Shown in pieces: positions 43,537 through 52,004 of a stretch of DNA of 64,000 bases. The stretch comes from Solidesulfovibrio carbinoliphilus subsp. oakridgensis. GTDB taxonomy: Bacteria; Desulfobacterota; Desulfovibrionia; Desulfovibrionales; Desulfovibrionaceae. The number at the start of each line of letters is the position of its first letter. The first letter of the stretch is position 1. A program made the translations under genes and the position numbers. The notes beneath the pieces were generated by a model. The model was not told where the DNA came from. It ran no database searches and saw nothing but the letters and a program-made list of their open reading frames with translations. The stretch covers positions 3,231,625 to 3,295,624 of the forward strand of contig NZ_CM001368.1 of assembly GCF_000177215.2 (NCBI RefSeq), given 5' to 3'.

Positions 43537-44724
43537 TCATCGCTCTTTTCCCAGGGAAACTACCTTGCAGCCCGTGGAATCCCCAGGCTTGCCGATGTTC
43601 CCCAAGAGGTCGCTTGCTACGCCGGACGCCTGCTTGAGGGCGTCGTCGCGCAGGTGGGAATAGCGTTTGGTCATGTTCGGGCTTTTGTGGGTCAGGAGCT
43701 TTTGCAGGGTCAGCAAGTCCACCTGCCCGGATGAGGCCAGCGTGGACGCGAAAAGATGGCGTAGGCCGTGCAGCGGCCGGAAGTCCGCAGGTAGGCTGGC
43801 CCGGGCCTTGATGCGGTTGCTTGCGACCTGGATGGTCACGCGCTGTTTGCCGCCCTGACCGGGGAAGACGTAGGGCGAATTTTCCACATGGGGATGGGAC
43901 GCAAGCACGGCCCTGGCCGCGTCATTGAGGGGGATTTTCTGGCTTTTGCCGCCCTTGGGATGGCGGATATGGATGAAGCCCCGCTCGAAATCCACGTCCC
44001 GCCATTCGAGCTTGAAAAGCTCGCCGCGCCGCATGCCCGTGAACATGGCCAGCCGCATGAAGTTGGCGGCCTGAATGTTGGGTTCGTCCTCGATGGCCTG
44101 AACAAGTCGGGCCAGTTCGTCTGCGTCGAGGTCTTCCGTCGTCTCATTGTCCACCCGTGGCATGCTGATCGTCTGCTTGCGCGGGTCGGGGGAGTCGCAC
44201 AGGCCCTTTTTGACGCCAAAGCGGACAAGGCGCTTGAACAGGGCCAGGACGTGCTTGACGGTTTGAGGGGACTTGCCCTGTTTGAGGAGTCGGGAGCGCA
44301 TGCGGTCGAGGTCCAGGGTCAGAACCTCGGCCGGCTCCTTTTCTCCGAAGGCGGGCTTGATGTACGTCTCGAAGCGGCTTCGGTCGGTCGATAGCGCGTG
44401 ATTCTCCGGCTTGTGGGAAGCGTATTCGGTCCACAGCTTGGCCAGGGTCCAGCGTCCGACCTCCGCAGCTTTGGCCGCTTCCTCGGCCTCGCGGCGGGCA
44501 TTGTTCGACGGAGCCTTGCCTTCAATGCGTTCCGCCCTGATCCGCGCCGCCTTGGCCGGGGTCATGGCGTCCTGGAACTGGCGGCCGGCTTTTTCCTCGA
44601 TGAGCTTCCCATCGCGGCGGTACATGACGTAATAAATCCGCTCGGGCTTCCCCGTGGCCACGGCCTGCCCCTCGACGTAGTAGACGCCCGGGTAGGAAGT
44701 CTTGAAGCGTTTCTTCGCCGGCAT
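43537..44724 (-). CDS. int: Tyrosine integrase of element 2
   Basis: A 395-residue integrase. The N-terminal arm-binding type region is at 1-70 (GVYYVEGQAVATGKPERIYY), the core-binding domain at about 90-185 and the catalytic domain after that. Catalytic residues: Arg in FTGMRRGELFKL, Lys in HPKGGKSQKIPL, His and Arg in LHGLRHLFAS, His in LLTHKSPNMT, and Tyr in KRYSHLRDD. Complete. It lies 175 bases left of the right 49-bp repeat, with one arm-like repeat in its upstream region, so transcription may be self-controlled. Confidence 0.94.
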   Translation of the reverse strand: MPAKKRFKTSYPGVYYVEGQAVATGKPERIYYVMYRRDGKLIEEKAGRQFQDAMTPAKAARIRAERIEGKAPSNNARREAEEAAKAAEVGRWTLAKLWTEYASHKPENHALSTDRSRFETYIKPAFGEKEPAEVLTLDLDRMRSRLLKQGKSPQTVKHVLALFKRLVRFGVKKGLCDSPDPRKQTISMPRVDNETTEDLDADELARLVQAIEDEPNIQAANFMRLAMFTGMRRGELFKLEWRDVDFERGFIHIRHPKGGKSQKIPLNDAARAVLASHPHVENSPYVFPGQGGKQRVTIQVASNRIKARASLPADFRPLHGLRHLFASTLASSGQVDLLTLQKLLTHKSPNMTKRYSHLRDDALKQASGVASDLLGNIGKPGDSTGCKVVSLGKER

Positions 44725-44749
44725 GCCGATAACCTCCCCCTGGAATTCG

Positions 44750-44770
44750 TACCCAACACTATACCCAACA
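44750..44770. repeat. Arm-type repeat, right copy
   Basis: Identical to 31189-31209 in the same orientation, two ACCCAACA units spaced by CTAT. It lies 26 bases upstream of the integrase start codon, so it may also act as an operator. Confidence 0.7.
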
Positions 44771-44898
44771 GCTAAGGCAAAAATACAGATGACAGGGGAG
44801 GAGTCAAGGGGAAGGTGAGAGAGAAATTTATCCAGTAAATTAGGATATTATAGGGATAGATGGGAAAGGGCGGGAATTGAGCGGGAATCTATATTGAT

Positions 44899-44947
44899 GG
44901 CCTCTCACGCCGCTAACAGGGGTTCAAATCCCCTTGGGGACGCCAAG
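44899..44947 (+). repeat. Attachment-site copy at the right end of element 2
   Basis: 49 bases identical to 31095-31143, again only the anticodon loop, T arm and CCA-ended acceptor strand of tRNA-Glu(CTC). Confidence 0.9.
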
Positions 44948-44956
44948 ATTTCAATG

Positions 44957-45000
44957 GCGGCAAGATCCTGCAAAAGCAGGGTCTTGCCGCTTCCCTTTGT
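44957..45000 (+). terminator. Terminator after the right tRNA-Glu fragment
   Basis: A 15-bp stem with one T-G pair (44957-44971 with 44976-44990) and an AAAA loop, followed by TTCCCTTTGTTT. It is probably the original chromosomal terminator of the tRNA-Glu gene, displaced from the tRNA by the insertions. Confidence 0.8.
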
Positions 45001-45270
45001 TTCCTACTCTGTCGCTCTGCTGCCATCCTTCCTAAGGCCCGTGGGCGTGCGCTCTGAAAGGACTTCCTCCGCTTTTCCGGCATCCCCGCGGGAACTCCTG
45101 GCCGGTGGCAGTCTTGCACCGCGCCTTGACGGCCGGAGGCGCCTGGCGTTTATAGGAGAATGCGGCGGTTTGGCAGTGGCCCGGAAATCCGGGGGCAGGC
45201 CTCCGTTTTCTTCCCCAAAGCCCGGACCTCTCCTGCCAGGGCAGCAACGCAACAAGGGCGTGCACGGCCA

Positions 45271-46374
45271 ATGGGAAACACACCAGGCTTCTACCGACCG
45301 TTCCTGCTGGCCACCTTCCTCGCGGCCGTCAGCATCATGGCGACGCTTCTGTGGCCTTTCCGGCATGCCATGGTCATCGCCCTGGTCCTGGCCACCCTGG
45401 TGCGCCCCTTGGGGGCGTGGCTGCCGCGTTTCATGAGGGCGCGGCGCCTGCTCGCCGCCACCACCCTGACTCTGCTGACGGTCCTGTTCGTCCTCCTTCC
45501 CCTGGCGGGGTTGCTGACCCTGCTGACCAGCGAGGCGGTCACATTCGTCCAGACGGCCGCGGCCTGGTTCAAGGCCGGGGGGCTGCACGACATTGTCGCC
45601 TGGGCCCGGACGCTCCCCCTGCCTGGCTGGGCCAAAGCCTACCTCGTCGCGTCGCCCATCGACCTGCATAAAATCGAGGCCTGGGCGTTGGCCTCGGGCG
45701 GAGACATTGGGCTTTGGTTCTTGTGGGCCGGCAAGGGCGTGGCCAACATCGGGCTACAGTTGTTCGTCCTGGTCATGTTCCTCTTCTATCTCCTGGCCGA
45801 GGGGGAGTTTCTCACCGAGAGGCTGCGCCGGGCCTCCCCCCTGCGGCGGGATCAGGAGGATGCGATCATCGCCCGGTTCAAAGCCGTCTCCCGGTCCGTG
45901 CTCCTGGGAGGCCTCGGCACGAGCCTAGCCATCGGCCTGGTCACCGGCGTCGGACTTTGGATCGCGGGGATAACCCCCTTCCTCTGGGGGGCTGTTGCCG
46001 TCATCGCCTCGCTCATTCCCGTGGTGGGCTTGAGCCTGATCCTGATCCCATCCATTATTTATCTCGTTGCCACGGGATCATGGAAAATGGCCATCTTCCT
46101 CGCCTTGTACTGGCTGCTGGTCATCAATTCGGTCGACAACGTCGTGCGGCCGCTTTTCATGCGCGGCCAGGCGCGGATGTCCCTGGTGTGGGTGTTTGTC
46201 TCGATTCTCGGCGGCATCCTCCTGTTCGGCCCTCTGGGCCTGCTGTATGGACCCCTGGCGCTGAGCATCTCGTTTCTCTTCTTCGACATTTTTCTGGAGG
46301 CCCAGGGAGAAACCGAGGACAGGCAGCCGTGCCAGGCCACACCGGAGGCAGGGCCGCCCGAAGGGGAGGGTTGA
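45271..46374 (+). CDS. AI-2E/PerM-family permease
   Basis: A 367-residue membrane protein with about seven or eight helices. The family signatures are the paired N-terminal helices, GLVTGVGLWIAGITPFLWGA near 235-254, the loop SLIPVVGLSLILIP, and the late NVVRPLFMRGQARMS and GLLYGPLALSI. The C-terminal 25 residues are hydrophilic and Pro/Glu-rich. These permeases are linked to export of small solutes, sodium/proton exchange or autoinducer uptake; the substrate here is unknown. The ATG at 45271 gives the usual N-terminus. Confidence 0.88.
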   Translation: MGNTPGFYRPFLLATFLAAVSIMATLLWPFRHAMVIALVLATLVRPLGAWLPRFMRARRLLAATTLTLLTVLFVLLPLAGLLTLLTSEAVTFVQTAAAWFKAGGLHDIVAWARTLPLPGWAKAYLVASPIDLHKIEAWALASGGDIGLWFLWAGKGVANIGLQLFVLVMFLFYLLAEGEFLTERLRRASPLRRDQEDAIIARFKAVSRSVLLGGLGTSLAIGLVTGVGLWIAGITPFLWGAVAVIASLIPVVGLSLILIPSIIYLVATGSWKMAIFLALYWLLVINSVDNVVRPLFMRGQARMSLVWVFVSILGGILLFGPLGLLYGPLALSISFLFFDIFLEAQGETEDRQPCQATPEAGPPEGEG

Positions 46375-46523
46375 GCGCAGGCGCCGAAAAGGCGCGCCGC
46401 TCCCTTGGTTCGTCGGAGACGGCCGGGCAGGGAGGATCGCCGGCGGCAAGCGGATGGGTTCCCGGACGAAGGAGGTCTTTCCCGGGCCCGGAACGCCCTG
46501 TCCGGCTTCAGTCGGAAGAGGGC

Positions 46524-47174
46524 TCAGACTCGTGAATACGTGACGATATCTTCCTTGAATTCAGTGACCATCTTCTCCGTCAACGAGGGTTTGAAGGTGG
46601 CAATCGTCTGGACGATGATGTCCGTGGTCACCGGGACATTGCGCTTGCTCTCGCACTCTTGTTCAAAGGCCCCCTGGGCAACGATCTGGAAGAGGTATTC
46701 GATATCGGCCGGGGTGAACTTTCCCGTCAGGGAGACGATGCGGTCCAGGTCGATAGCCCCGGTGTTCATCTTCGCCAGATAGTATTCCAGGATGGTCTTT
46801 CTTCCGACGCCGTCCAGGGTTCCCACCGGGATGATGCAGTCAAAACGTCCGGGCCGCAGCAGGGCGGCGTCCAATTGACGAATGTAATTGGTGGCGCACA
46901 CGAGCAGCACCTCGGTGGTCTGACTTTTGATGAGCGGCACCTGCTTGAGAAACTCGTTGGTGATGGACCGGTCGACCCGGTTCGCCGTGTCCCGGCTGCC
47001 GGCAAGCTCCTCGAACTCATCGATGAAACTGACAGCCTCTTCCAGGTCGCGCGCTTTCTCCATGACCGCGCGCAAATGCGCCCCCATCTTTTCCACCCCG
47101 TCGGCCATGAGCATGCTTGGCGCTATCTCGATAAACCACCAGGCGAGCTGACTTGCTGGCATTCTTCGGACCAC
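46524..47174 (-). pseudogene. 5'-truncated AAA ATPase
   Basis: A 216-residue remnant of an AAA ATPase. Walker B-like FIDEFEELAGSRD at about 50, sensor 1 VCATNYIRQLD near 90 and the arginine-finger region ALLRPGRFDCIIPVG are present, but the Walker A GxxGxGK(T/S) loop that should lie 50-60 residues before Walker B is missing. The first residues are unlike the family, and upstream DNA shows broken frames and an integrase remnant. It should not hydrolyse ATP. Confidence 0.75.
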
Positions 47175-47222
47175 TCAATTCTTGAGCAGCTTTCTGGATG
47201 CTGACCACTTTCTTGGGTCAAG

Positions 47223-47375
47223 CTATCCCTTCACAATTTTCATTTTCTCGTCAGTCTGCTTGGATCCAATGGTTTGCAGATACCTTGTTGTAGTCTGCGG
47301 CGACTTATGCCTAAGAACAGTTGGGGCCACTACCACTGACTTTCCTTCTTGATAAAGAATGCTCGCAGTGAGGTG
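47223..47375 (-). pseudogene. C-terminal remnant of a tyrosine recombinase
   Basis: A 50-codon open stretch reads HLTASILYQEGKSV, then VLRHKSPQTTTRYLQ, ending in a TAG. This is the integrase box 2: the conserved Arg before His is replaced by an in-frame TGA (47376-47378), and the nucleophile Tyr remains. It is an old element end beside the truncated ATPase. Confidence 0.75.
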
Positions 47376-47614
47376 TCAGATGGAGTTAAAACCGAGCTCC
47401 CCCACCTCTGCTTTCTTGCACAGGCGTTCCATGAGATGCTGCCGATTGGTGCAGGGCTGTCCCGGGTATTCCTTGCAGAACGCGTGCTCCTCAGGTTCAC
47501 GAAGACGAAATCGGAGGCGATGGGCCTGTGCTCCCACCCCGCCATGAAGGACCTTCTTGAGTCGCTGCACCTGGGCACGCCAGGCCGACACCTCCTGGAC
47601 CTGCGTGCCGCCGT

Positions 47615-48019
47615 TTATTTCGCCTTGCGGTAGCTGCCGCCGAAATAGCCCGACATGCCGCATTCGCCGCCCTTGGATTCCATGTCCACGACGGCGGTGT
47701 CGCCTTGAAAGGAAATGGCGAACCTGATGCCGTCATCCTCGGTGCCGCCCTTGGCCGGCAGATCGTCGTCCACGCGGCCGCCGCCCTGGTCCAGGGGGGT
47801 CTCGGAGGTTTCGAAATCGCACATCTGCCCGTTGCTCTTGCTCTTGGTCTTGAACCTGAAAACAAAGCCCGGTCCCATCTGCGAAATGGTCATGGTGCCT
47901 TCGTAGCCCGGTTCGACGTAGGTGTACCGACCCGTCACGCCCTTGGCCTCACAGGCTCCGGCCAGAGCCAGACTGATCGCGACCGCAGCCAGACCGGCCG
48001 CCAGATATCCTTTGCCCAT
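47615..48019 (-). CDS. Small exported protein of unknown function
   Basis: A 134-residue protein starting at 48019. A signal peptide covers residues 1-25 (hydrophobic AAGLAAVAISLALAG, likely cleavage after ACEA). The mature part is strand-rich and acidic, with two Cys (QMCDFE, GGECGMSGYFGG) that could pair in the periplasm. The C-terminus GGSYRKAK is Gly-rich. No family recognised. Confidence 0.65.
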   Translation of the reverse strand: MGKGYLAAGLAAVAISLALAGACEAKGVTGRYTYVEPGYEGTMTISQMGPGFVFRFKTKSKSNGQMCDFETSETPLDQGGGRVDDDLPAKGGTEDDGIRFAISFQGDTAVVDMESKGGECGMSGYFGGSYRKAK

Positions 48020-48158
48020 GTGCTTACTCCCCTTGCGTTCGTTTGCGCGCTCCCCAGCCCGGACAGCGTTGTCGCTCCCAGGCTGAAAACGCCATTGTTG
48101 CCAACATCCCCGCCGCGCCCCGCGACGCGGCCGGCGACGCCGCATCCCTGGGTCGCTC

Positions 48159-48650
48159 CTACCGGGGCTGGCGGTCGATGCGCATACGGTAGGCGGACTC
48201 TTCCCCGGCCATGTGCACTTCGGTCAGCCGAAAGCGAAATCCGCCATGCGTCCAGACCCTGTCGCCCGTGCGCCGCACGCCGTTGCCCGCCTTGGCTCTC
48301 AGCCAGGCGGCGAGTTGCGCGGCCACGGGATTTTGTTCCTTGAGCATGGCATCGATGATCGCGCCCGTGAACCGGCCCTGGGCGTCAAAATCGAAGGCCA
48401 GGCTCACCGGCCCCTGGCCCGGCGCGGCAATGACATCGTATTGGATTCGTTCCGGCGACAGCACCGACGGCTGTTCCTGCGGCAAAGCCCTGGCCAGGGC
48501 CGCCGCGACGTCGCCACGCCGCGAATCCCGGGCCAGGGTCAGGCTCTGGCCGCCAACCGACAAGGGAAAGCCGGACTCGCCGCCAACCGCCGCGGTTGCG
48601 AGGGCCAAAAGGAGCAGGAACACCCCGGGAAGCATGATGCTGGTACGCAT
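48159..48650 (-). CDS. Small exported protein of unknown function
   Basis: A 163-residue protein from the ATG at 48650 with a clear signal peptide (IMLPGVFLLLLALATAAVGG). The mature part has a central strand-rich region (YDVIAAPGQGPVSLAFDFD) and ends in a basic tail. It follows the previous exported protein's gene on the same strand with a 139-base gap. Function unknown. Confidence 0.6.
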   Translation of the reverse strand: MRTSIMLPGVFLLLLALATAAVGGESGFPLSVGGQSLTLARDSRRGDVAAALARALPQEQPSVLSPERIQYDVIAAPGQGPVSLAFDFDAQGRFTGAIIDAMLKEQNPVAAQLAAWLRAKAGNGVRRTGDRVWTHGGFRFRLTEVHMAGEESAYRMRIDRQPR

Positions 48651-49018
48651 GGACCTGTCCCTTTCCGGCTGCAGGTTTTGCCCCGAGCGGAGCGCAGCCG
48701 GCGCGTGCCCGGAACATGGAACACCCTGGACGCGGACCGCCAGGGTTGCCCATGACGCCCGAACGGACGCCGTCGATACCTTGTTGCGGAGGGTACGGCA
48801 GGGGACGCCCCGCGTCTGTAAGGGTATTCCCGGACAGGCCGGATCTGCCGCCGCGCCGCCCGGGCCGGTCAATCCGCCCGGTAAACCAGCAGAAGGACCA
48901 GCCCATACCACACGGCCACGGCCGTTATCGCCAAGAAAACGATTGCCTTGGCCCCTGCGCGAAGATATTTTTTCACAAAATGGTTCTCGTTTTTTTCTTT
49001 CCCGAACGCGGTGATACG
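48651..49018. other. Divergent promoter region with a possible micro-gene
   Basis: About 370 bases between the exported-protein gene and the histidine kinase. The middle holds a 35-codon membrane-peptide frame (listed next). No other structure stands out. Confidence 0.4.
48869..48976 (-). CDS. Possible 35-residue single-span membrane peptide
   Basis: A GTG-started frame with a basic start (VKKYLRAGAKA) and a hydrophobic helix at residues 11-31 (IVFLAITAVAVWYGLVLLLV), ending YRAD. The shape is typical of small bacterial membrane peptides. The ribosome site is weak (GAGAACC), and I have no comparison to prove it. Confidence 0.4.
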   Translation of the reverse strand: MKKYLRAGAKAIVFLAITAVAVWYGLVLLLVYRAD

Positions 49019-51229
49019 ATGTTCCGACGTGGCCGGGCGCTCCCCAGTGCCCGGCCGCGCCGTGTCCTGTCGTCCGGCCGGGCCACGCCTGTCATCTGGG
49101 CCGACCGGCCTTGCGCGCCAAGGACATACCCGGCAGCGCTGTCCGGGCCCCGCTCCAGCCAGGGCCGGCCCCGGAGGCAGGAACCGCTGCCCGCTCCGGC
49201 TGCCTCCCCCGGCTCCCGCCCGGGAAGACAGGCCAGGACGGCGGCGGCGCGGCTGCTGCTGGCGCTCGCCCTGCTGCTGGCCGCAGGCAGCCCGGGCCAG
49301 GCCGGAACCCCGCCGCCCATGCCCCGGGCCCAAAAAGGGATCGTCAACCTCGCCGGCTGGGACATGGCGGCCCACGGCCCGTTGCGCCTGGACGGCGAAT
49401 GGGAATATTACCCGCGCCAATTGCTCACCCCGAAAGACTTCCAGGCCGGTGCCCCCCGCCATGCGGCCGGCCTCTACGTCGTGCCGCAGCCCTGGAACCG
49501 TGCCCGGTCCGACAATCTGGCCATGGGGGCCGACACCGGGTTCGCCACCCTGCGCCTGCGCCTGGAACCGGCCCCGGGCGTGCCCCGGCCGGCCCTGAGC
49601 CTTTGTGGCCTCAATTGCGCCTATCGCCTGTGGATTGATGGCGTGCCGGCGGCCGGCAGCGGCGTCGTCGGGACGGACGCCGCAACGGAAATTCCCGCGC
49701 CGGCAAAACAGATTGTTCCCTTTGCCAACACCGGGCGTCCCGTGGACATCGTCCTGCAGCTCTCCAACCACCACGCCCGCGACGGAGGGCTCCTGGCCCG
49801 GGTCTGGCTCGGCTCCCAGTCGACGCTGGCGGCCTGGCGCGACAGGGACAACGCCACGGCCATGTTCTTTATCGGCGCGTTTTGCCTCCTGGGCCTGTAT
49901 CATGCCGCCTTGTACTGGGTGCGTCCGGCCACTATCGCCCCCCTGTATTTCTCCCTGTACTGCTTTGGCTGGATGGGCAACTACGCCGCCTCGGACAGCA
50001 GCGGCTGGGCGCTGCGTCTTTTTTTCCCCGACCTTACCGCGCGATTTCTGGACCCGCTGGCCTTGTCCTGCTTCTTTACAACGATTCCGGTCGGCTACGC
50101 TTTTTTCAGGGCCCTGTATCCATTGGAATTTTCGAGACATCTGCAATGGTTTTGCAACATGTTGTGCGTCGTGTTCCTCCTCGTGGCCCTTTTCGCCTCC
50201 GGCCTGACGCTCAACGCCGTTCTCCCCTGGCACTATCTCGCCTCCAGCCTGCTTATCGTCTCTTGTTTACGCTGTCTGTACCAGGCCTGGCGTCGGGAAC
50301 GGGGCGAAGCGGGCTTTCTCCTGGCCGGATTTTGCGTGCTGGGCCTTGTTGGACTCAACGACATGCTGGTCGACATGCACTGCCTGCCGTCCATCCCGTT
50401 GCTGCCGGTGGGCATGCTGGCCTTCAGCCTGAGCCAGGCCTTTGCCCTGTCCCACCGTTTCTCCCAGGCCTTTGCCTCGGAAGAACGTCTGGCGGGTGCC
50501 CTCGTGGACAAAAACCTGCGCCTGGAAACGGAGATGGCCGAACGCAATCGCCTGGAGCAACAGATCGTGACCGTCAGCGAAGAGGAACGCCGGCGCATCA
50601 GCCTGGAACTCCATGACGGCCTGTGCCAGGGCCTGACCGCCGCCCGGCTGCGCTGCGACGCCTTGTCGCCGGGGGGCAGCGCGACCGGCGCGGATGGCGA
50701 GGCCCTGGCCCGTCTGTCCGGCCTGCTCGATACCCTGGTCGGACAGGCCTATGATCTCTCCCGGGGGCTGTGGCCCCTGGAACACGACGGCGTCGGACCG
50801 TCCTTTCGGGAAATGCTCCGCAGACAGGCCGAAGCAAGCGCCGTCCCCATCGAGTTTCACCGGGACATGCCTTGCCAAGCCTGCCCCCGTCCGCATCTGG
50901 CCCAACTGTACCGCATCGCCCAGGAAGCCGTGGCCAATGCCCTCAAGCACGCCCGCCCCGGGCGCATCGTCGTGTCCCTGGCCTGTCCCGCCGGCCAGGG
51001 AACGGTTTTGGCCGTGCGCGACGACGGCTGCGGCCGCTGCGGGGACAAGGCCCCGGCCGGCGGTCTTGGCCTTGGCATCATGGCCCACCGGGCGCGCCTC
51101 ATCGGCGGGGAACTGCGCATTCTGGACGCCCCGGGCGGCGGCACGGAAGTGGTCTGCACGGCCCCCTGCCCAGGCGGCGCCGGCGGCCCGGGCAATGGCG
51201 GCGCTCCCGAATCCCGGAGGCCCACATGA
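49019..51229 (+). CDS. 7TM-DISM sensor histidine kinase (HisKA_3 type)
   Basis: A 736-residue kinase. An odd Arg/Pro-rich N-terminus of about 75 residues precedes a signal-like helix (RLLLALALLLAAGSPGQA), so the true start may be later. A periplasmic ligand-binding domain follows (about 100-270, jelly-roll 7TMR-DISMED2 type, starting near LRLDGEWEYYPRQLL). Seven membrane helices are at about 280-480. A coiled coil leads to HisKA_3 with His532 in ISLELHDGLCQGLTAAR, and the ATPase domain (RIAQEAVANALKHA, GLGLGIMAHRA) follows. It pairs with the NarL-type regulator, whose start overlaps its stop as ATGA. DISM domains often sense carbohydrates or envelope ligands. Confidence 0.88.
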   Translation: MFRRGRALPSARPRRVLSSGRATPVIWADRPCAPRTYPAALSGPRSSQGRPRRQEPLPAPAASPGSRPGRQARTAAARLLLALALLLAAGSPGQAGTPPPMPRAQKGIVNLAGWDMAAHGPLRLDGEWEYYPRQLLTPKDFQAGAPRHAAGLYVVPQPWNRARSDNLAMGADTGFATLRLRLEPAPGVPRPALSLCGLNCAYRLWIDGVPAAGSGVVGTDAATEIPAPAKQIVPFANTGRPVDIVLQLSNHHARDGGLLARVWLGSQSTLAAWRDRDNATAMFFIGAFCLLGLYHAALYWVRPATIAPLYFSLYCFGWMGNYAASDSSGWALRLFFPDLTARFLDPLALSCFFTTIPVGYAFFRALYPLEFSRHLQWFCNMLCVVFLLVALFASGLTLNAVLPWHYLASSLLIVSCLRCLYQAWRRERGEAGFLLAGFCVLGLVGLNDMLVDMHCLPSIPLLPVGMLAFSLSQAFALSHRFSQAFASEERLAGALVDKNLRLETEMAERNRLEQQIVTVSEEERRRISLELHDGLCQGLTAARLRCDALSPGGSATGADGEALARLSGLLDTLVGQAYDLSRGLWPLEHDGVGPSFREMLRRQAEASAVPIEFHRDMPCQACPRPHLAQLYRIAQEAVANALKHARPGRIVVSLACPAGQGTVLAVRDDGCGRCGDKAPAGGLGLGIMAHRARLIGGELRILDAPGGGTEVVCTAPCPGGAGGPGNGGAPESRRPT

Positions 51230-51870
51230 CCACGCATCCGGAAAGGGGCGGGCGGATTTTTTTGGCCGACGACCATCCGGCCGTGCGCGAAGGGCTCACC
51301 CTGCGCCTGCTCCAGGAAGGGTTCGTGGTTTGCGGCGAGGCTGAAAACCGGGCCTCGCTGCTGGCCGGCATCGATGCCAGCCGGGCCGACATCGCCCTGG
51401 TGGACCTGACCTTGTGCGAGGAAAACGGCCTGGACCTCATCGCCGACCTGCGCACCCGGAGCATTCCCGTGCTCGTCTATTCCATGCACGAAGACGCCGA
51501 GACCGTGCGCCTGGCCTTGGCCCGGGGAGCCTGCGGGTATGTCGCCAAGCGCGAGACCTCGGCCGTGCTGGTGGAGGGCGTGCGCTTCGTCCTGGCCGGG
51601 CAGCGCTACCTGAGCCCCCGCGTCGCCGCCGCCCTGGAAGCGTCCCCGCCCCAGGCGCCGGCCGCCGGCCAAACCGGGGCGCTCAGTGAACGCGAGCGAC
51701 AGACCCTCGAACGGCTGTCCCGGGGCGAAGGCAACATCGAGATCGCCTCGGCCCTGGGCGTCAGCGTGCGCACCGTGGAAAGCTACTACGCCAGAATCCT
51801 GGTCAAGCTGGGCTTTGACGGCATGAGGGACCTTCGCAAGTACGCCATCCGCCACTGCAAGCCGGACTGA
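51226..51870 (+). CDS. NarL/LuxR-type response regulator
   Basis: A 214-residue regulator. The receiver is at 8-125: acidic pocket FLADDHPAVREG, phosphorylation site Asp60 in ALVDLTLCEENG, Ser in YSMHEDAETV and Lys in GYVAKRETS. The LuxR-type HTH is at 145-205 (LSERERQTLERLSRG, SVRTVESYYARILVKL). Cognate to the upstream kinase. Likely targets are the small exported protein genes downstream, by position only. Confidence 0.93.
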   Translation: MTTHPERGGRIFLADDHPAVREGLTLRLLQEGFVVCGEAENRASLLAGIDASRADIALVDLTLCEENGLDLIADLRTRSIPVLVYSMHEDAETVRLALARGACGYVAKRETSAVLVEGVRFVLAGQRYLSPRVAAALEASPPQAPAAGQTGALSERERQTLERLSRGEGNIEIASALGVSVRTVESYYARILVKLGFDGMRDLRKYAIRHCKPD

Positions 51871-52004
51871 TCCCGCCCTGCCGCACCCCTGTCCGGGAAA
51901 TCCCGGACAGACAAAACAGCCGAGCCTTCGTACATGGCCGTCGTCCAGGCCGCTCCTGCCCACCATGGAGCAAGGGCCTGGGCAATACGACGGAGAGTGT
52001 GCCC

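Larger units (their letters stand above)
31095..44947. mobile_element. Integrative element 2 at tRNA-Glu
   Basis: A 13.8-kb element bounded by perfect 49-bp direct repeats of a tRNA-Glu 3' part, with its integrase at the right end and 21-bp arm-like repeats near both ends. Cargo and maintenance genes: Type III restriction-modification, PrimPol-DUF3987, AlpA/Xis-like protein, a 46-residue membrane peptide and two toxin-antitoxin pairs. It has no capsid, terminase or conjugation genes that I can recognise, so it looks like a satellite or integrated plasmid-like island. Confidence 0.85.
44725..45270. other. Right junction of element 2 and flanking chromosome
   Basis: Contains the right arm-like repeat, the right tRNA-Glu fragment and its terminator. 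From about 45000 the sequence is GC-rich and probably the leader of the permease gene; no further gene is seen. Confidence 0.6.

Noticed and set aside
48869-50233. Long minus-strand frame opposite the sensor kinase
   Set aside because: Only its last 35 codons look protein-like; the rest is antisense to the DISM domain. The end part is listed separately as a possible peptide.
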